From contig NZ_CP107780.1 of the NCBI RefSeq assembly GCF_036345175.1, positions 6,510,001 through 6,574,000 on the forward strand: a stretch of 64,000 nt of DNA, in the 5' to 3' direction. A program made the translations under genes and the position numbers. The stretch is from Streptomyces sp. NBC_00576 (GTDB taxonomy: Bacteria; Actinomycetota; Actinomycetes; Streptomycetales; Streptomycetaceae). The notes under the pieces were generated by a model. It was given only the letters and a program-made list of their open reading frames with translations. It made no database searches and was not told the DNA's origin. Positions 31,696-40,956 of the stretch are shown here, piece by piece. Position 1 is the first letter of the stretch, and each line of letters opens with the position of its first letter.

Positions 31696-34600
31696 CTACC
31701 AGGTGACCCAGCCGATCACCGTGGTTGTCACGTCACTGGCGACGTTGGACACCTTGGCGCCGAGCTCTTCGGCCACGCCGAACTTCTTGAAGAGCTGGCC
31801 CTTGCCGAAGAAGACGCCGCCGAGGACGGTGATGCCGAGCGCCGTCTGGAACTGGCTGCTGTCCCAGCCGTATCCCACGCCGGAGAAGATGGTGCTCACT
31901 CCCTGGAGACCCCAGGAAATGAGACTGGCTCCGCCGGCGAGCGGGAGCAGGACGGGAGCGGCAGGCGGGAAGAACAGGGCGCCCAGGCCGAGTGCGACCG
32001 CCGCCCCGCCGAAAACGGTGCTCCAGTGGCCGGTGGCCGACGCCCAGTCCTTGGCGTCGCCCATGTCCTCGGGCCACATGCCCCAGTAGTCGGTGTCGCC
32101 GGTGCCGTCGTCGTTGTCGGCGGTCTGGGACGGGTTGGTGCCGTTCTGCGCGTTCTTCCGCGCCTCCTCGGCCGCCTTGCGGGCCGCCTCGACGGCCTCG
32201 GCGCGCCGCTTCTGGGCGACGATCACGCGGGCCTCGCTGGCGGCGGCAGCCGCCGCTGTCGCGTCCTTGCCGGCCTGTGTGGCGGAGGCCGCAGCGGAGG
32301 TGGCGGAGGCCTGTGCCGAGGCGGCGGAGTTCACCGCCTGCCTGGCGGACGACACCGCCTGCCGCATCGAGTAGTTCGCGGTACGGGCGGCGCCGCGCGC
32401 CGTGGACGCCGCCGACAGGGCGTCCTTGGCCGACTGGGCCGCCGCGGCGGCCGACCTGTCCGCGTTGTCGGCGTTCGTCTTCGCCTCAGCCGCCGAATTC
32501 TCGGCGTCCTTGGCGTAGTTGTTCGCCTTCTGCGCCCACTCGGTCGCCTCTGCCGCCGCCTGGCGGGCCTCCGCCGCTGCCTTGGATGCCAGGGCGGCGT
32601 TCTCCAGGGCCTTCGCGGCGACCTTCGCGGCGTGTGCGATGGAGGCACGGATGGCGGCCACATGGGTGGCTTGGTCCTGGTCGAGGCGGGCGATGTTGAA
32701 CTTGTCCCGGACGACGAAGGCGCGCCGCATGCGGGCGGAGCCCTCCAGCACGATCTGCGCCGCCGACTTCATGTACGGGCCGCCGGTGTTGAGGAGACGG
32801 AGGATCTCGACGTTGTCGTCCTCCTTCGCCGCCTCCGACATTTCGAGGTTGATGAAGCGGTGCAGGGCACGGGCACTGCCGTCGGCCAGCGCCGCCTCGG
32901 CCTTCGACTTGACGGCCGCCCCCGGGTTCCCGTTGAGGATCTGGAAGAGCAGGACGCGGTTGCCCTCGGCCGACGCCGCGATGACCCCGGTGTCGAGGAA
33001 GGTGGGGACCGCGTTCGGGTTGTCGCCGGCCAGCGCGGCGTGCGCGGCCTCGGCGACGGTGGCGGTGGCCACCGACGCGATGGTGACGACGTTCTCCCGG
33101 TCGTCCTGACTCTGGGCGAGGAGACGGTCGGCGCCGATCCAGTTGACGATGTCCTCGTCGGTGCCGGCGAGGGCGTACTCGGCGGCCTCGCGGGTCCAGC
33201 TGCCGGTCGAGTCGAGGAGCCTGACGGCGGCCTTCCGGCCGGTCGCGACGGCGGTGGTGGTGTCTCCGCCGTTCAACGCCGTCTCGGCGGCGGCGATCAG
33301 GTCCTTGATCTCCGAGGAGGTCATGTCCGACTGGGTGCGCTGCTGGTTGACCCTGGCGGCGTCGGCGATCTCGGACTGGGCCCTGGTGCGGGCCACCAGG
33401 ATGCCGAGTGCGGTGTCCTCGGCGATGCGCGCGGTCTCCGCGGCGCGGGCCGCCTTCTCCACCTCCTGGGCCTCCTTGACGGCGGCGGCAGCCGTGTTGG
33501 CCGCCTCCACGGCCGCGTTGGCGTACGTGGTGGACCGCTTGGCGTACTCGACCGCCTCGCCCGCGTGGTCCGCCGCCTCGTCGGCCGCGGCGGCGGCCTT
33601 CAGCGCGTGGGCGGCGGCGCTGTTCGCGGCGTCGCGGGCCACGCGGGCGGCGGCGGCCGACCTGTTGGCCAGCGTCTGTGCGGTGCCCGCGGCCTGGGTG
33701 GCCCGGGCGGCGGCGGCGTTGGCCTCCGCGGCGGCGGCCCTGGCCTTCGCGGCCTGGGACTGGGCGGCGCCCGCGCTGGCTGCGGCGTCGGCGGAGGCGT
33801 TCGCCGCGGCGGCGGCGTTCCGCGCGGCGTTCGCCGCCGCGGAACCGGCGGCGGAGGCGCTGGAGGAGGCGATGGCGGCCTTGTCGGCAGCGGCGGCGGC
33901 GGTCTTCGCGCGCGCGGCGGCGTCCCGGGCGCCCTGGGCGGCCTGGCGGGCGGCCGAGGCCTTGGACGCGTCCTTGGAGGCGGCGATGGCCGCGTTGTAG
34001 GCACGGGCGGCGGCGCCCCCGGCCGATGCGGCGGCGGCAGCGGCGGCCGTCGCTGCCTGGGCGGCGCGGCTGGAGGCGGCCTGCGCGGTGCGAGCGGCAC
34101 CGATCGCCGTGTTGGCGGCGTCGGCGGCACCCTCCGCGGCGCTCGCGGCCTTGTTCGCGGCGGCCGCCGACTTACGGACGTCCTGCTGGGCGGCGCGTGC
34201 CTCCGCCGCCGCCTCGAGCGCAGCGGCCTTGGCCTTCTCGGCGGCTTCCTGCGCACGGTCGGAGGCCGCGACGGCCTGGTCCGTCTTGAGCTGGGCCCGC
34301 TTGCCCTCGCGTTCCACGACCGCGACCAGCTGGTCGATCGTCGCGGCCTCCTCGTCCCGGGCGCGGGCGATGAACTGACCGGAGACCAGGAACTGATGGA
34401 TCGCCTCGGGTGTCCCCTCGTCCAGGGCGCGCTGCGCGTACAGCTTCACCTGGGGGGAGGAGGTGCTGAGGATCTTGAAGACCTCGACCTCCTCGTCCTC
34501 CTGCTGAGCCGTGTACTGGGTCAGGGAGAGAAACGTCCGCAGAGCCGCCTGGGTGCCGTCGTTCAGTGCCTTGTTGGCCTCCCGCTTCACCGCGGTGCCG

Positions 34601-35064
34601 CTGTTGTTCAGGACGGTGGACACCGCGACCCGAAGGTCCGTCGTCAGGGGCTGGCTGTAGCCGTCGAGCAGGTAGCCGGCTACCGCGGCGTCCCCCGCCG
34701 ACAATGCGGCCTCCGCCGACTCACGGGTGGACTGCCCGGCGTAGGAAAGGCCGGCGATCAGGCCGACGCGGTTGTCCTCCGCGGTCGCCAAGGGCAGTTC
34801 GCCGGTGAGAAATGTCGATACGGCCGCCGAGGAACCGGTGAGAGCGACGGCGGCGGCTTCGCGGGCCGCCCGGCCACCCGTCTTGTACGCCCATACGGCC
34901 TTGCCCCGGTCGGTTTCCGGCAGGCCGGTGTCGACAGGGTCGGCGGCGTAGGCGGGGACGGCGCTCAGAGTGAGAATCGAGGGCAGGGCGGGTACCGCCG
35001 CCACTCCGGCGACGCTCGTGAGTATCCGCCGTCTGCTCCACAATGACGTTTGCAAAGTTCGCAT
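31696..35064 (-). CDS. exported ALF-repeat/coiled-coil giant protein, polymorphic-toxin-like
   Basis: The 1122-residue product has a Tat-type signal (SRRRILTSVAGVAAVPALP). Mature architecture is doubled: an ALF-repeat array (about residues 60-240; units like EAAAVALTGSSAAVSTFL with A-L-x-G and FL spaced about 43 residues), a long Ala-rich coiled coil (250-600), a second ALF array (640-840), and a second Ala-rich coiled coil (840-1000). An acidic linker (DNDDGTGDTDYWGMWPED) follows. The last 95 residues are hydrophobic (GGAAVALGLGALFFPPAAP; GVFFGKGQLFKKFG). ALF repeats occur in Streptomyces polymorphic toxins, yet no nuclease or peptidase toxin motif is visible. A pore-type or truncated toxin is possible. 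TTG 35055 is an alternative start with better spacing from GGGAGG. Confidence 0.8.
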   Translation of the reverse strand: MRTLQTSLWSRRRILTSVAGVAAVPALPSILTLSAVPAYAADPVDTGLPETDRGKAVWAYKTGGRAAREAAAVALTGSSAAVSTFLTGELPLATAEDNRVGLIAGLSYAGQSTRESAEAALSAGDAAVAGYLLDGYSQPLTTDLRVAVSTVLNNSGTAVKREANKALNDGTQAALRTFLSLTQYTAQQEDEEVEVFKILSTSSPQVKLYAQRALDEGTPEAIHQFLVSGQFIARARDEEAATIDQLVAVVEREGKRAQLKTDQAVAASDRAQEAAEKAKAAALEAAAEARAAQQDVRKSAAAANKAASAAEGAADAANTAIGAARTAQAASSRAAQAATAAAAAAASAGGAAARAYNAAIAASKDASKASAARQAAQGARDAAARAKTAAAAADKAAIASSSASAAGSAAANAARNAAAAANASADAAASAGAAQSQAAKARAAAAEANAAAARATQAAGTAQTLANRSAAAARVARDAANSAAAHALKAAAAADEAADHAGEAVEYAKRSTTYANAAVEAANTAAAAVKEAQEVEKAARAAETARIAEDTALGILVARTRAQSEIADAARVNQQRTQSDMTSSEIKDLIAAAETALNGGDTTTAVATGRKAAVRLLDSTGSWTREAAEYALAGTDEDIVNWIGADRLLAQSQDDRENVVTIASVATATVAEAAHAALAGDNPNAVPTFLDTGVIAASAEGNRVLLFQILNGNPGAAVKSKAEAALADGSARALHRFINLEMSEAAKEDDNVEILRLLNTGGPYMKSAAQIVLEGSARMRRAFVVRDKFNIARLDQDQATHVAAIRASIAHAAKVAAKALENAALASKAAAEARQAAAEATEWAQKANNYAKDAENSAAEAKTNADNADRSAAAAAQSAKDALSAASTARGAARTANYSMRQAVSSARQAVNSAASAQASATSAAASATQAGKDATAAAAAASEARVIVAQKRRAEAVEAARKAAEEARKNAQNGTNPSQTADNDDGTGDTDYWGMWPEDMGDAKDWASATGHWSTVFGGAAVALGLGALFFPPAAPVLLPLAGGASLISWGLQGVSTIFSGVGYGWDSSQFQTALGITVLGGVFFGKGQLFKKFGVAEELGAKVSNVASDVTTTVIGWVTW

Positions 35065-35074
35065 CCTCCCGTTG

Positions 35075-35093
35075 AGCCGTATGCGATACGGCT
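35075..35093 (-). promoter_or_regulatory. inverted repeat just upstream of the ALF-repeat gene
   Basis: AGCCGTATGCGATACGGCT is a perfect repeat with 8-base arms and a GCG centre, 11 bases before the start. In the transcript it would be a hairpin next to the ribosome site GGGAGG; on DNA it may be an operator. Either would control expression of the large protein. Confidence 0.6.
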
Positions 35094-35553
35094 GCGAATA
35101 CGTGACATGGCTCCCCAATTCACGTGATCCTTAGGGGAGTTGGCGAGCCTGCCGATTCGACGGTACGGACGACTCTTTGCCGGGTCAATGCCGTCGCTAT
35201 TCGTTTCCCGGAGCGCCGGAGAGCCGTCGAAAAACGGAACGTTACCCACCAGAAATCTTTCCTTTTCAGAATCTTCACCGATACCCGCACAACCCTCCCG
35301 CAAGGTGATGCAGCTCACGGGACATCTTTCGGATGTGTGCAGTTTGCGATGGTCTTTCCTATGGACAAAGTTTGCGCAAACAGTTTTGTATGCAGGGAGC
35401 TGCGGATATGAGCGGGGGGTGAATCCGTCGGCATGCGCTTTTGTTGTCGTGCTGGAATTTTTGAAGAAATGCGGACCTTGACGCGCCGCAGCTTTCACGC
35501 CCGTTTTCTAATCCGTTCCCGCCATATGGCCGGAACCGACTATTAGGACTGCG
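35094..35553. other. AT-rich divergent intergenic region
   Basis: This 460-base gap between the ALF-repeat gene and the secreted 181-residue protein has clearly lower GC than its surroundings (for example 35230-35480). It holds a perfect palindrome GTTTGCGCAAAC (35370-35381) and further copies of TTTGCG nearby (35343, 35371). Promoters for both divergent genes must lie here. Short open frames inside look accidental. The composition suggests recent acquisition or a dense regulatory region. Confidence 0.55.
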
Positions 35554-36099
35554 ATGAAGGCATTCAGCACCACCGCGTCAAGAACCAGACGCCTCGTGAC
35601 CCGCACCCTGGCCGCCTCCGTGGCCGCGGGCGCCCTGGCCTGGCTCGCGATGACCGGCAGCCAGACGGGATCCCCCGCCGGCGAGAACAGCACCGCCGCC
35701 GAAGCCGTCGCCGACGAGGCCCCGGGGTACGCGGTGGAGACCTTCGACTACCCGAACGCGGACAAGATCCTGGCGGAGCAGAACATCGTTCTGAAGCGTG
35801 GGGACGGGCACATCACGCTGGCCGACTGTGCGAGTGGGTCCGGGCTGTTGGAGGTCTGGGCGCGGGAGAAGACGGACCGGATCTGTTTCGCGGTGAAGGG
35901 GACGTCCGGGTGGCTGACCCTGGAGATCCCGTCGGTCTACGCCATCAAGGGCAATGACTACGCGACCGAGGTCGACATGACGGTGGGTGCGGAGGAGAAG
36001 TCCTTCGACGTGGAGAAGAACACCTGGACCGCGGTCGGTGAGAGCGCCGACGAGCAGGGCCGTGAGCACATGCTCGTGGAGATCCGGTCGGCCAAGTAG
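35554..36099 (+). CDS. secreted protein of unknown function
   Basis: This 181-residue protein has an Arg-rich start and a hydrophobic stretch (LAASVAAGALAWLAMTG) that serves as signal peptide or anchor. The mature part contains ADCASGSGLLEVWAREKTDR and ICFAVKGTSGWLTLEIPSVY, a pair of cysteines likely forming a disulfide in a beta-domain. The family is not recognised. It lies 71 bases before the protease-like gene on the same strand, so the two may form an operon, with the ALF-repeat gene divergent. Confidence 0.7.
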   Translation: MKAFSTTASRTRRLVTRTLAASVAAGALAWLAMTGSQTGSPAGENSTAAEAVADEAPGYAVETFDYPNADKILAEQNIVLKRGDGHITLADCASGSGLLEVWAREKTDRICFAVKGTSGWLTLEIPSVYAIKGNDYATEVDMTVGAEEKSFDVEKNTWTAVGESADEQGREHMLVEIRSAK

Positions 36100-36170
36100 C
36101 CCCCGTTCCCCACCGGTTGACCGATCCCTCCGCTCCTTCAGCTTTCTCCGCTTCTCTAAGGACTCACTTC

Positions 36171-38384
36171 ATGCGCCACGCCAGACCCGTGCGCCTCACC
36201 GCACTGGCCGCCACCCTGACCCTGGGCTCCGCCGCGCTCGCCGCCGGCTCCGCCGCCGCAGTCACCGGCCCCGCCGTCCCCGCAGCCACCACCACCTACG
36301 CCTACACCGCACAGGTGATCGTCGGAGACCACGACCGCGGCTGCTCCGGCGTCCTCGTCGACCGGGAGTGGCTGCTCACCGCCGCCAGCTGCTTCGTCGC
36401 CAACCCGGCCGCCGGCCTCACCGTGCCCGCCGGCAAGCCGGCCCTGAAGACCACCGCGACCATCGGCCGCACCGACCTCTCCGGCACCGGCGGCGCCGTC
36501 CGCGAGATCGTCGAGCTGGTACCCCGTACCGACCGCGACGCGGTACTGGCCCGGCTGAACCGCCCGGTCACCAACATCGCCCCCATCGCCCTGGCCACCG
36601 CCGCGCCCACCACGGGCGAGGAGCTGCAGTTCGCCGGATACGGCCGCACTACGACCGAGTGGGCGCCGCTCAACCTGCACACCGGCGCCTTCTCCGTGGA
36701 CGCGTCCACCGCCACCAACGCCACGGTCACCGGCAAGAACGGCGCCGCGGCCTGTATGGGCGACACCGGCGGTCCCCTCGTGCGCACCGTCAACGGCACC
36801 GCCCAGCTGGCCGCCCTGAGCAGCCAGTCCTACCAGGGCGGCTGCCTCGGCATCGCCACCACCGAGACCCGCACCGGTGGCATCGCCACCCGCGTCGACG
36901 ACCTCGCCTCCTGGGTGAACTCCAAGACCGGCGCCGTGCGCATCACCGACTTCAACTGCGACGCCGTCGAGGACATCGCCATCTCCGACCCGCGCGCCAC
37001 CGTCGGCGCCGACGCCGCCGCGGGCGTCGTACGGATCGTGTACGGCGGCGGCAAGGGCACCGCCGAGATCAACCAGGACCTCGACTGGGTGCCCGGCGCC
37101 GCCGAGGCCAGCGACTGGTTCGGCGACTCCCTCGCCACCGTCGACTACGACGAGGACGGCTGCACCGACCTGGCCGTCGGCACCCCGGCCGACGACGTCG
37201 GCACCGTCGCCGACGGCGGCATGGTCGACATCCTGCACGGCGCCCCCGGCGGCCTCGGCACCGGCGCCAAGAAGAACACCCACTTCGAGGAGGGCTCGGG
37301 CGTCGGCTCCATCAAGGCCGCCGTCGCCCAGACCGGCGACCGCCTCGGTGACTCGCTCGCCGCCGGCGTCACCGCGGCCGGCGAACCCTTCATCGTGGCC
37401 GGCGCGCCCGGTGAGACCGTCAGCGGCGCCGCCAAGGCCGGTGCGGCCTTCTACATCCACGGCAACACCAACATCATCGTTCACCAGGACAGCACCGACG
37501 TCCCCGGCGCCGCCGAGGCCAACGACGCCTTCGGCAGCTCGGTCGCGGCCGACACCAACTTCTTCGCCGTCGGCGCACCCGGTGAGGCCATCGGCGAGGA
37601 CGCGGGCGCCGGCAACCTGGCCGTGTTCTCGCACACCCTGACCTCGGCGGGCCTGCCCACCCCGAAGTTCGGCCTCGACCAGGACCTCGACACCGTCTCC
37701 GGCGGCGCCGAGGCAGCCGACCAGTTCGGCCTCTCCCTGGCCCTGGCCCCTTACCGGCCCTCCGGCGCGGCCGCCGCCACCGAGTCGATCCTCGCGGTCG
37801 GCGCCCCCGGTGAGGACCTCGACATCGACGGCGTCGCCAAGGCCGACACCGGCACCGTCCTGACCTTCCGCATCGCCGCCGCCGGCACCTACACCCAGCT
37901 CAACGGCATCAACCAGGGCACCGCCGACGACGACGTCACCGGCGGCTCCGAGGCCGGCGACCGCATGGGCGCCACGCTGTCCGCCATCAACACCGCCCCG
38001 CGCGCGGTCAGCACCACGGCGACGATGAAGCTCGCCGTCGGCGACCCCAACGAGGCTGTCGGTACGGCGGCCAACGCCGGCGCGGTCCACACCTTCTCGC
38101 TCCTGGGCGCGCCCGGCGCCAACGACCGCTGGCTGGAGGTGGGCGACGGTGACGGCATCCCCGGCACCCCCGGCGCCGGCCAGCAGCTCGGCAGCAGCAT
38201 CCACTACACCGGCACCAAGCTGTACGTGGGCATGCCCCTCGGCCCGAACGCCTACGGCACCCTGTACGCCCTGCCCCACTCCAACGTGACCGCCGGTGGC
38301 GCCGTCGCCGCCGTCACCACCTACCAGCCCGGCACGGGCGGCCTCCCGGCCGCCGGCGACCGCTTCGGCTTCGCGGCCCGGTAG
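36171..38384 (+). CDS. secreted trypsin-like pseudoprotease with FG-GAP repeats
   Basis: This 737-residue protein has a signal peptide (RLTALAATLTLGSAALAAG, cut near AAAVTG). An S1-peptidase-like domain (about 43-260) follows, then at least seven FG-GAP/VCBS beta-propeller repeats (DFNCDAVEDIAISDP, DYDEDGCTDLAVGTP, GAPGE motifs). In the S1 domain the catalytic His position reads LTAASC (S73) instead of LTAAHC, and the serine motif reads GDTGGP (T199) instead of GDSGGP; Asp is retained (D123). Classical proteolysis is therefore unlikely. The propeller could bind calcium, polymers or partner proteins. A good terminator follows. Similar AASC/GDTGGP proteins seem to recur in Streptomyces. Confidence 0.85.
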   Translation: MRHARPVRLTALAATLTLGSAALAAGSAAAVTGPAVPAATTTYAYTAQVIVGDHDRGCSGVLVDREWLLTAASCFVANPAAGLTVPAGKPALKTTATIGRTDLSGTGGAVREIVELVPRTDRDAVLARLNRPVTNIAPIALATAAPTTGEELQFAGYGRTTTEWAPLNLHTGAFSVDASTATNATVTGKNGAAACMGDTGGPLVRTVNGTAQLAALSSQSYQGGCLGIATTETRTGGIATRVDDLASWVNSKTGAVRITDFNCDAVEDIAISDPRATVGADAAAGVVRIVYGGGKGTAEINQDLDWVPGAAEASDWFGDSLATVDYDEDGCTDLAVGTPADDVGTVADGGMVDILHGAPGGLGTGAKKNTHFEEGSGVGSIKAAVAQTGDRLGDSLAAGVTAAGEPFIVAGAPGETVSGAAKAGAAFYIHGNTNIIVHQDSTDVPGAAEANDAFGSSVAADTNFFAVGAPGEAIGEDAGAGNLAVFSHTLTSAGLPTPKFGLDQDLDTVSGGAEAADQFGLSLALAPYRPSGAAAATESILAVGAPGEDLDIDGVAKADTGTVLTFRIAAAGTYTQLNGINQGTADDDVTGGSEAGDRMGATLSAINTAPRAVSTTATMKLAVGDPNEAVGTAANAGAVHTFSLLGAPGANDRWLEVGDGDGIPGTPGAGQQLGSSIHYTGTKLYVGMPLGPNAYGTLYALPHSNVTAGGAVAAVTTYQPGTGGLPAAGDRFGFAAR

Positions 38385-38400
38385 AAGTCGCTGTACGCAG

Positions 38401-38432
38401 ACGGGGCGCCCGGTGAACTCCGGGCGCCCCGT
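38401..38432 (+). terminator. terminator after FG-GAP protein gene
   Basis: ACGGGGCGCCCGG (38401-38413) pairs perfectly with CCGGGCGCCCCGT (38420-38432) around a 6-base loop. Confidence 0.9.
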
Positions 38433-38501
38433 CCGTCGTACAGGGAAGAAGTAGGAAGAAGGGGGAGGAAGGGGGGAAGAAGGTGGGCTGATGCCGCAGT
38501 A

Positions 38502-39911
38502 CTAAGCGATGTGGTCGTCCTGGAGCTCCGCCGTGTGACGGTTGGTGAAACGGTTCACCATCCGGTCGGCTTCGCGCTGCGGAAGCGTGGTGCCGTACGT
38601 CGCTTCCACATCACCCCGGAACTGACCCGACGTCGGGTAACTGCCGTCTATCGACTTCTTGAAGACCATGTAGTAGTCCTCCTCCGTCGGCTCCGGGGGA
38701 CCGCCGCCCGCACCCATTTCACGGGTACGGCCCGGACCGGCCGGGATCGGGAAGGTACCGGTGTCCTCCGGAGAAGGCTCCGGCGCGGACGCCGACGGCT
38801 CCTCGAACTGCTGCCGGAGCACCCGCTGTTCGAACCGCTGCTGTTCGAAGCGCTGTTGCTCCTCGAACCGCTGCTGCGCCTCGTACTGCTGCTGTGCCTC
38901 GAACTGCTCGTACCGCTCAGCCCGCTGCTGCTCCTCGTACCACTGGGCGTCCGCGGCCTCGGGGTCGTACGTCGGGTCATAGCCGCCCTGGTACGCGATG
39001 GTCCGGGGGTCCCGCGCCTGGAGCCACGGATTCTGGGGCTCGGACTCGGCGACGGCCGGCTGCGCGGGCGGTGCGCTCCCCTCGGAAGCGGGGCGCTGTT
39101 CCTGGGCGGGCGCCGTGTTCGGGTTGTTCTGTACGGCGGGCGCCGCCTCCGCGGTGCGGCTGCTCGCGCTCGCGTCGGCCGCCTCCAGGGCAGGCTGCGG
39201 AGCCGGTGGCAGCAACGCCGGTTCGATGCCCGCCGCTGCCAGACCCGAGGGGGCCGTCTCCGCGAGGGGGACGCCGTAGCGCGCCAGGCGCAGCGGCATC
39301 AGGGACTCCACCGGGGCCTTGCGCCGCCAGGCCCGGCCGAAGCGGGCGTGCAGACGGGCCTGGTAGACGAGACGTTCCTGCTCCAGCTTGATGACCTGCT
39401 CGTAGGAACGCAGCTCCCACAGTTTCATCCGCCGCCAGAGAAGAAACGTCGGCAGCGGGGAGAGGAGCCAGCGGGTCAGGCGGACACCCTCCATGTGCTT
39501 GTCCGCCGTGATGTCCGCCATCCGGCCGATGGCGTGCCGGGCCGCCTCCACCGAGACCACGAACAGCACCGGGATGACGGCGTGCATGCCCACGCCCAAC
39601 GGGTCCGGCCAGGCCGCCGCACCGTTGAACGCGATCGTCGCCATCGTCAGCAGCCACGCCGTCTGGCGCAGCAGCGGGAACGGGATCCTGATCCAGGTGA
39701 GGAGAAGGTCCAGGGCGAGCAGGACGCAGATGCCCGCGTCGATGCCGATCGGGAAGACGTAGCTGAAGTTCCCGAAGCCCTTCTTGAGGGCCAGTTCACG
39801 GACGGCGGCGTACGACCCGGCGAAGCCGATCCCGGCGATGACGACCGCACCGGCGACGACCACTCCGATGAGAACCCGGTGCATTCGTGTCAGCTGCAGT
39901 GGCGCGGCCAC
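38502..39911 (-). CDS. DUF2637 (SpdB-like) membrane protein
   Basis: This 469-residue protein has four membrane helices in residues about 10-125 (VLIGVVVAGAVVIAGIGFAGSY; ICVLLALDLLLTWIRI) and matches DUF2637, a family known from SpdB proteins of Streptomyces conjugative elements and from chromosomal relatives. The cytoplasmic rest is Gln/Glu-rich (QFEAQQQYEAQQRFEEQQ) and coiled-coil-like. The C-terminus (SYPTSGQFRGDVEATYG onward) looks like a small conserved domain. GTG 39911 is preceded by GAGAGGAG. No replication or transfer genes are adjacent, so it is probably a chromosomal member, not a mobile element. Confidence 0.82.
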   Translation of the reverse strand: MAAPLQLTRMHRVLIGVVVAGAVVIAGIGFAGSYAAVRELALKKGFGNFSYVFPIGIDAGICVLLALDLLLTWIRIPFPLLRQTAWLLTMATIAFNGAAAWPDPLGVGMHAVIPVLFVVSVEAARHAIGRMADITADKHMEGVRLTRWLLSPLPTFLLWRRMKLWELRSYEQVIKLEQERLVYQARLHARFGRAWRRKAPVESLMPLRLARYGVPLAETAPSGLAAAGIEPALLPPAPQPALEAADASASSRTAEAAPAVQNNPNTAPAQEQRPASEGSAPPAQPAVAESEPQNPWLQARDPRTIAYQGGYDPTYDPEAADAQWYEEQQRAERYEQFEAQQQYEAQQRFEEQQRFEQQRFEQRVLRQQFEEPSASAPEPSPEDTGTFPIPAGPGRTREMGAGGGPPEPTEEDYYMVFKKSIDGSYPTSGQFRGDVEATYGTTLPQREADRMVNRFTNRHTAELQDDHIA

Positions 39912-39990
39912 CCGTACTCCTCTCCCAGTGCGTGTTGTTGCGCGCAACAGGGTGGCACATGTGTGCGACGTACGTATTGCCGAGACAAGG

Positions 39991-40956
39991 TCAGTTCTTC
40001 TTCGACGCTGAGGGAGAGGCGGACGAGGAAGGCGACTTGGACGCCGACGAGGAAGGCGAACCGGACGGAGACGCACTCGGCTTCGCCGACGAACTCGCCG
40101 ACGAGCTAGGCGAGTTGGTAGGGGCCGGAGTGGCCGCGCCACCCTCGCCGTTCGTCGACGACACCTTCGCGACGGCCTCCTTGACGGCCTTCACCGCGGA
40201 CTTCGCCAGACTGTCCGCACTCGGCGTCTTCTCGCCCGCGAGCCCGGCACCGTTGTAGTCCAGGGTCACGACGACGTTCTCGACCCGGACCACGACCGTC
40301 TGCTGCCGGAAGGACCCTTCCTTCTTCTTCAGGTCGTAGCGCACCGACGTCGCGTCGTCGCCCGTCCCGACCACCGGCTCCGAACTGGTGTTCTTCGCAC
40401 CCGTCGCCGACTGGGCGTCCTGCACCTGGCTCTCGTAGTACGCCTGCGCCAGCTCCTCGGCGGAGCCGCGCGTCGCGGTCGACTCGAAGCGCAGCAGGGA
40501 CACGTTCAGCCAGCGGAACTGGGAACCCTTCACACCGTTGTTGGCGAGGCTCGTCCAGGAACAACTGCCGCGCGTCGCCGTGTCGTTGGACGAACCCTCC
40601 TTGCCCGACTTCACACCCTTCGGGACGAGCTCCTGCAACGTCTTCGTGGACAGCACCGCACACGGCTCCGGAAGCTTCCGGTACGCCGCCGCCTGCACGG
40701 TCGGCGACGCGCTCACGGTCTCGCCCGCGCCGGCCTCCGTCGCCTTCGCCGCGTTGTCGGCGGAACCCGATCCCGACCCGGAGTCGGATCCCGAGTCCGA
40801 GGAGCAGCCGACGGCCACGAGGAGGACTGGGACGGCGGCGACGGACAAGAGGGCGGCGCGGGCGCGCTGCCGTCGCCTCGGCGTCACCGGGGCGGTCCGG
40901 CTGCGCTGGTCTCGCTGGTCTCGCTGTGCGGGTCGGTGCATGGTTCCTTCACTCAT
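39991..40956 (-). CDS. DUF3558-like lipoprotein 1
   Basis: This 321-residue lipoprotein has a basic N-terminus and a hydrophobic segment ending in VAVGC (lipobox near residue 51). The core begins YRKLPEPCAVLSTKTLQELVPKG and contains GSCSWTSL and VVVTLDYNG segments. The tail is a long Ser/Pro/Lys repeat. It resembles DUF3558-type actinobacterial lipoproteins. The next gene on the same strand is a relative sharing the LPEPC motif, so the two are tandem paralogues. An alternative start at 40941 is possible. The function is unknown, probably at the outer face of the membrane. Confidence 0.75.
   Translation of the reverse strand: MSEGTMHRPAQRDQRDQRSRTAPVTPRRRQRARAALLSVAAVPVLLVAVGCSSDSGSDSGSGSGSADNAAKATEAGAGETVSASPTVQAAAYRKLPEPCAVLSTKTLQELVPKGVKSGKEGSSNDTATRGSCSWTSLANNGVKGSQFRWLNVSLLRFESTATRGSAEELAQAYYESQVQDAQSATGAKNTSSEPVVGTGDDATSVRYDLKKKEGSFRQQTVVVRVENVVVTLDYNGAGLAGEKTPSADSLAKSAVKAVKEAVAKVSSTNGEGGAATPAPTNSPSSSASSSAKPSASPSGSPSSSASKSPSSSASPSASKKN

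Noticed and set aside
31630..35046. A 1138-codon open frame on the + strand opposite the ALF-repeat gene
   Set aside because: It mirrors the Ala-rich coding sequence (GCC/GGC periodicity) and is Gly/Arg/Val-rich without domains or a ribosome site. The minus-strand frame has a signal peptide and repeats.
36156..38279. A 707-codon open frame opposite the FG-GAP gene
   Set aside because: Gly/Val/Ala-rich shadow of a high-GC gene; the + strand frame has clear S1 and FG-GAP motifs.
38502..39911. Integrated conjugative element because of the SpdB-like DUF2637 protein
   Set aside because: No integrase, excisionase partner, replication or transfer gene, and no att repeats were seen nearby.
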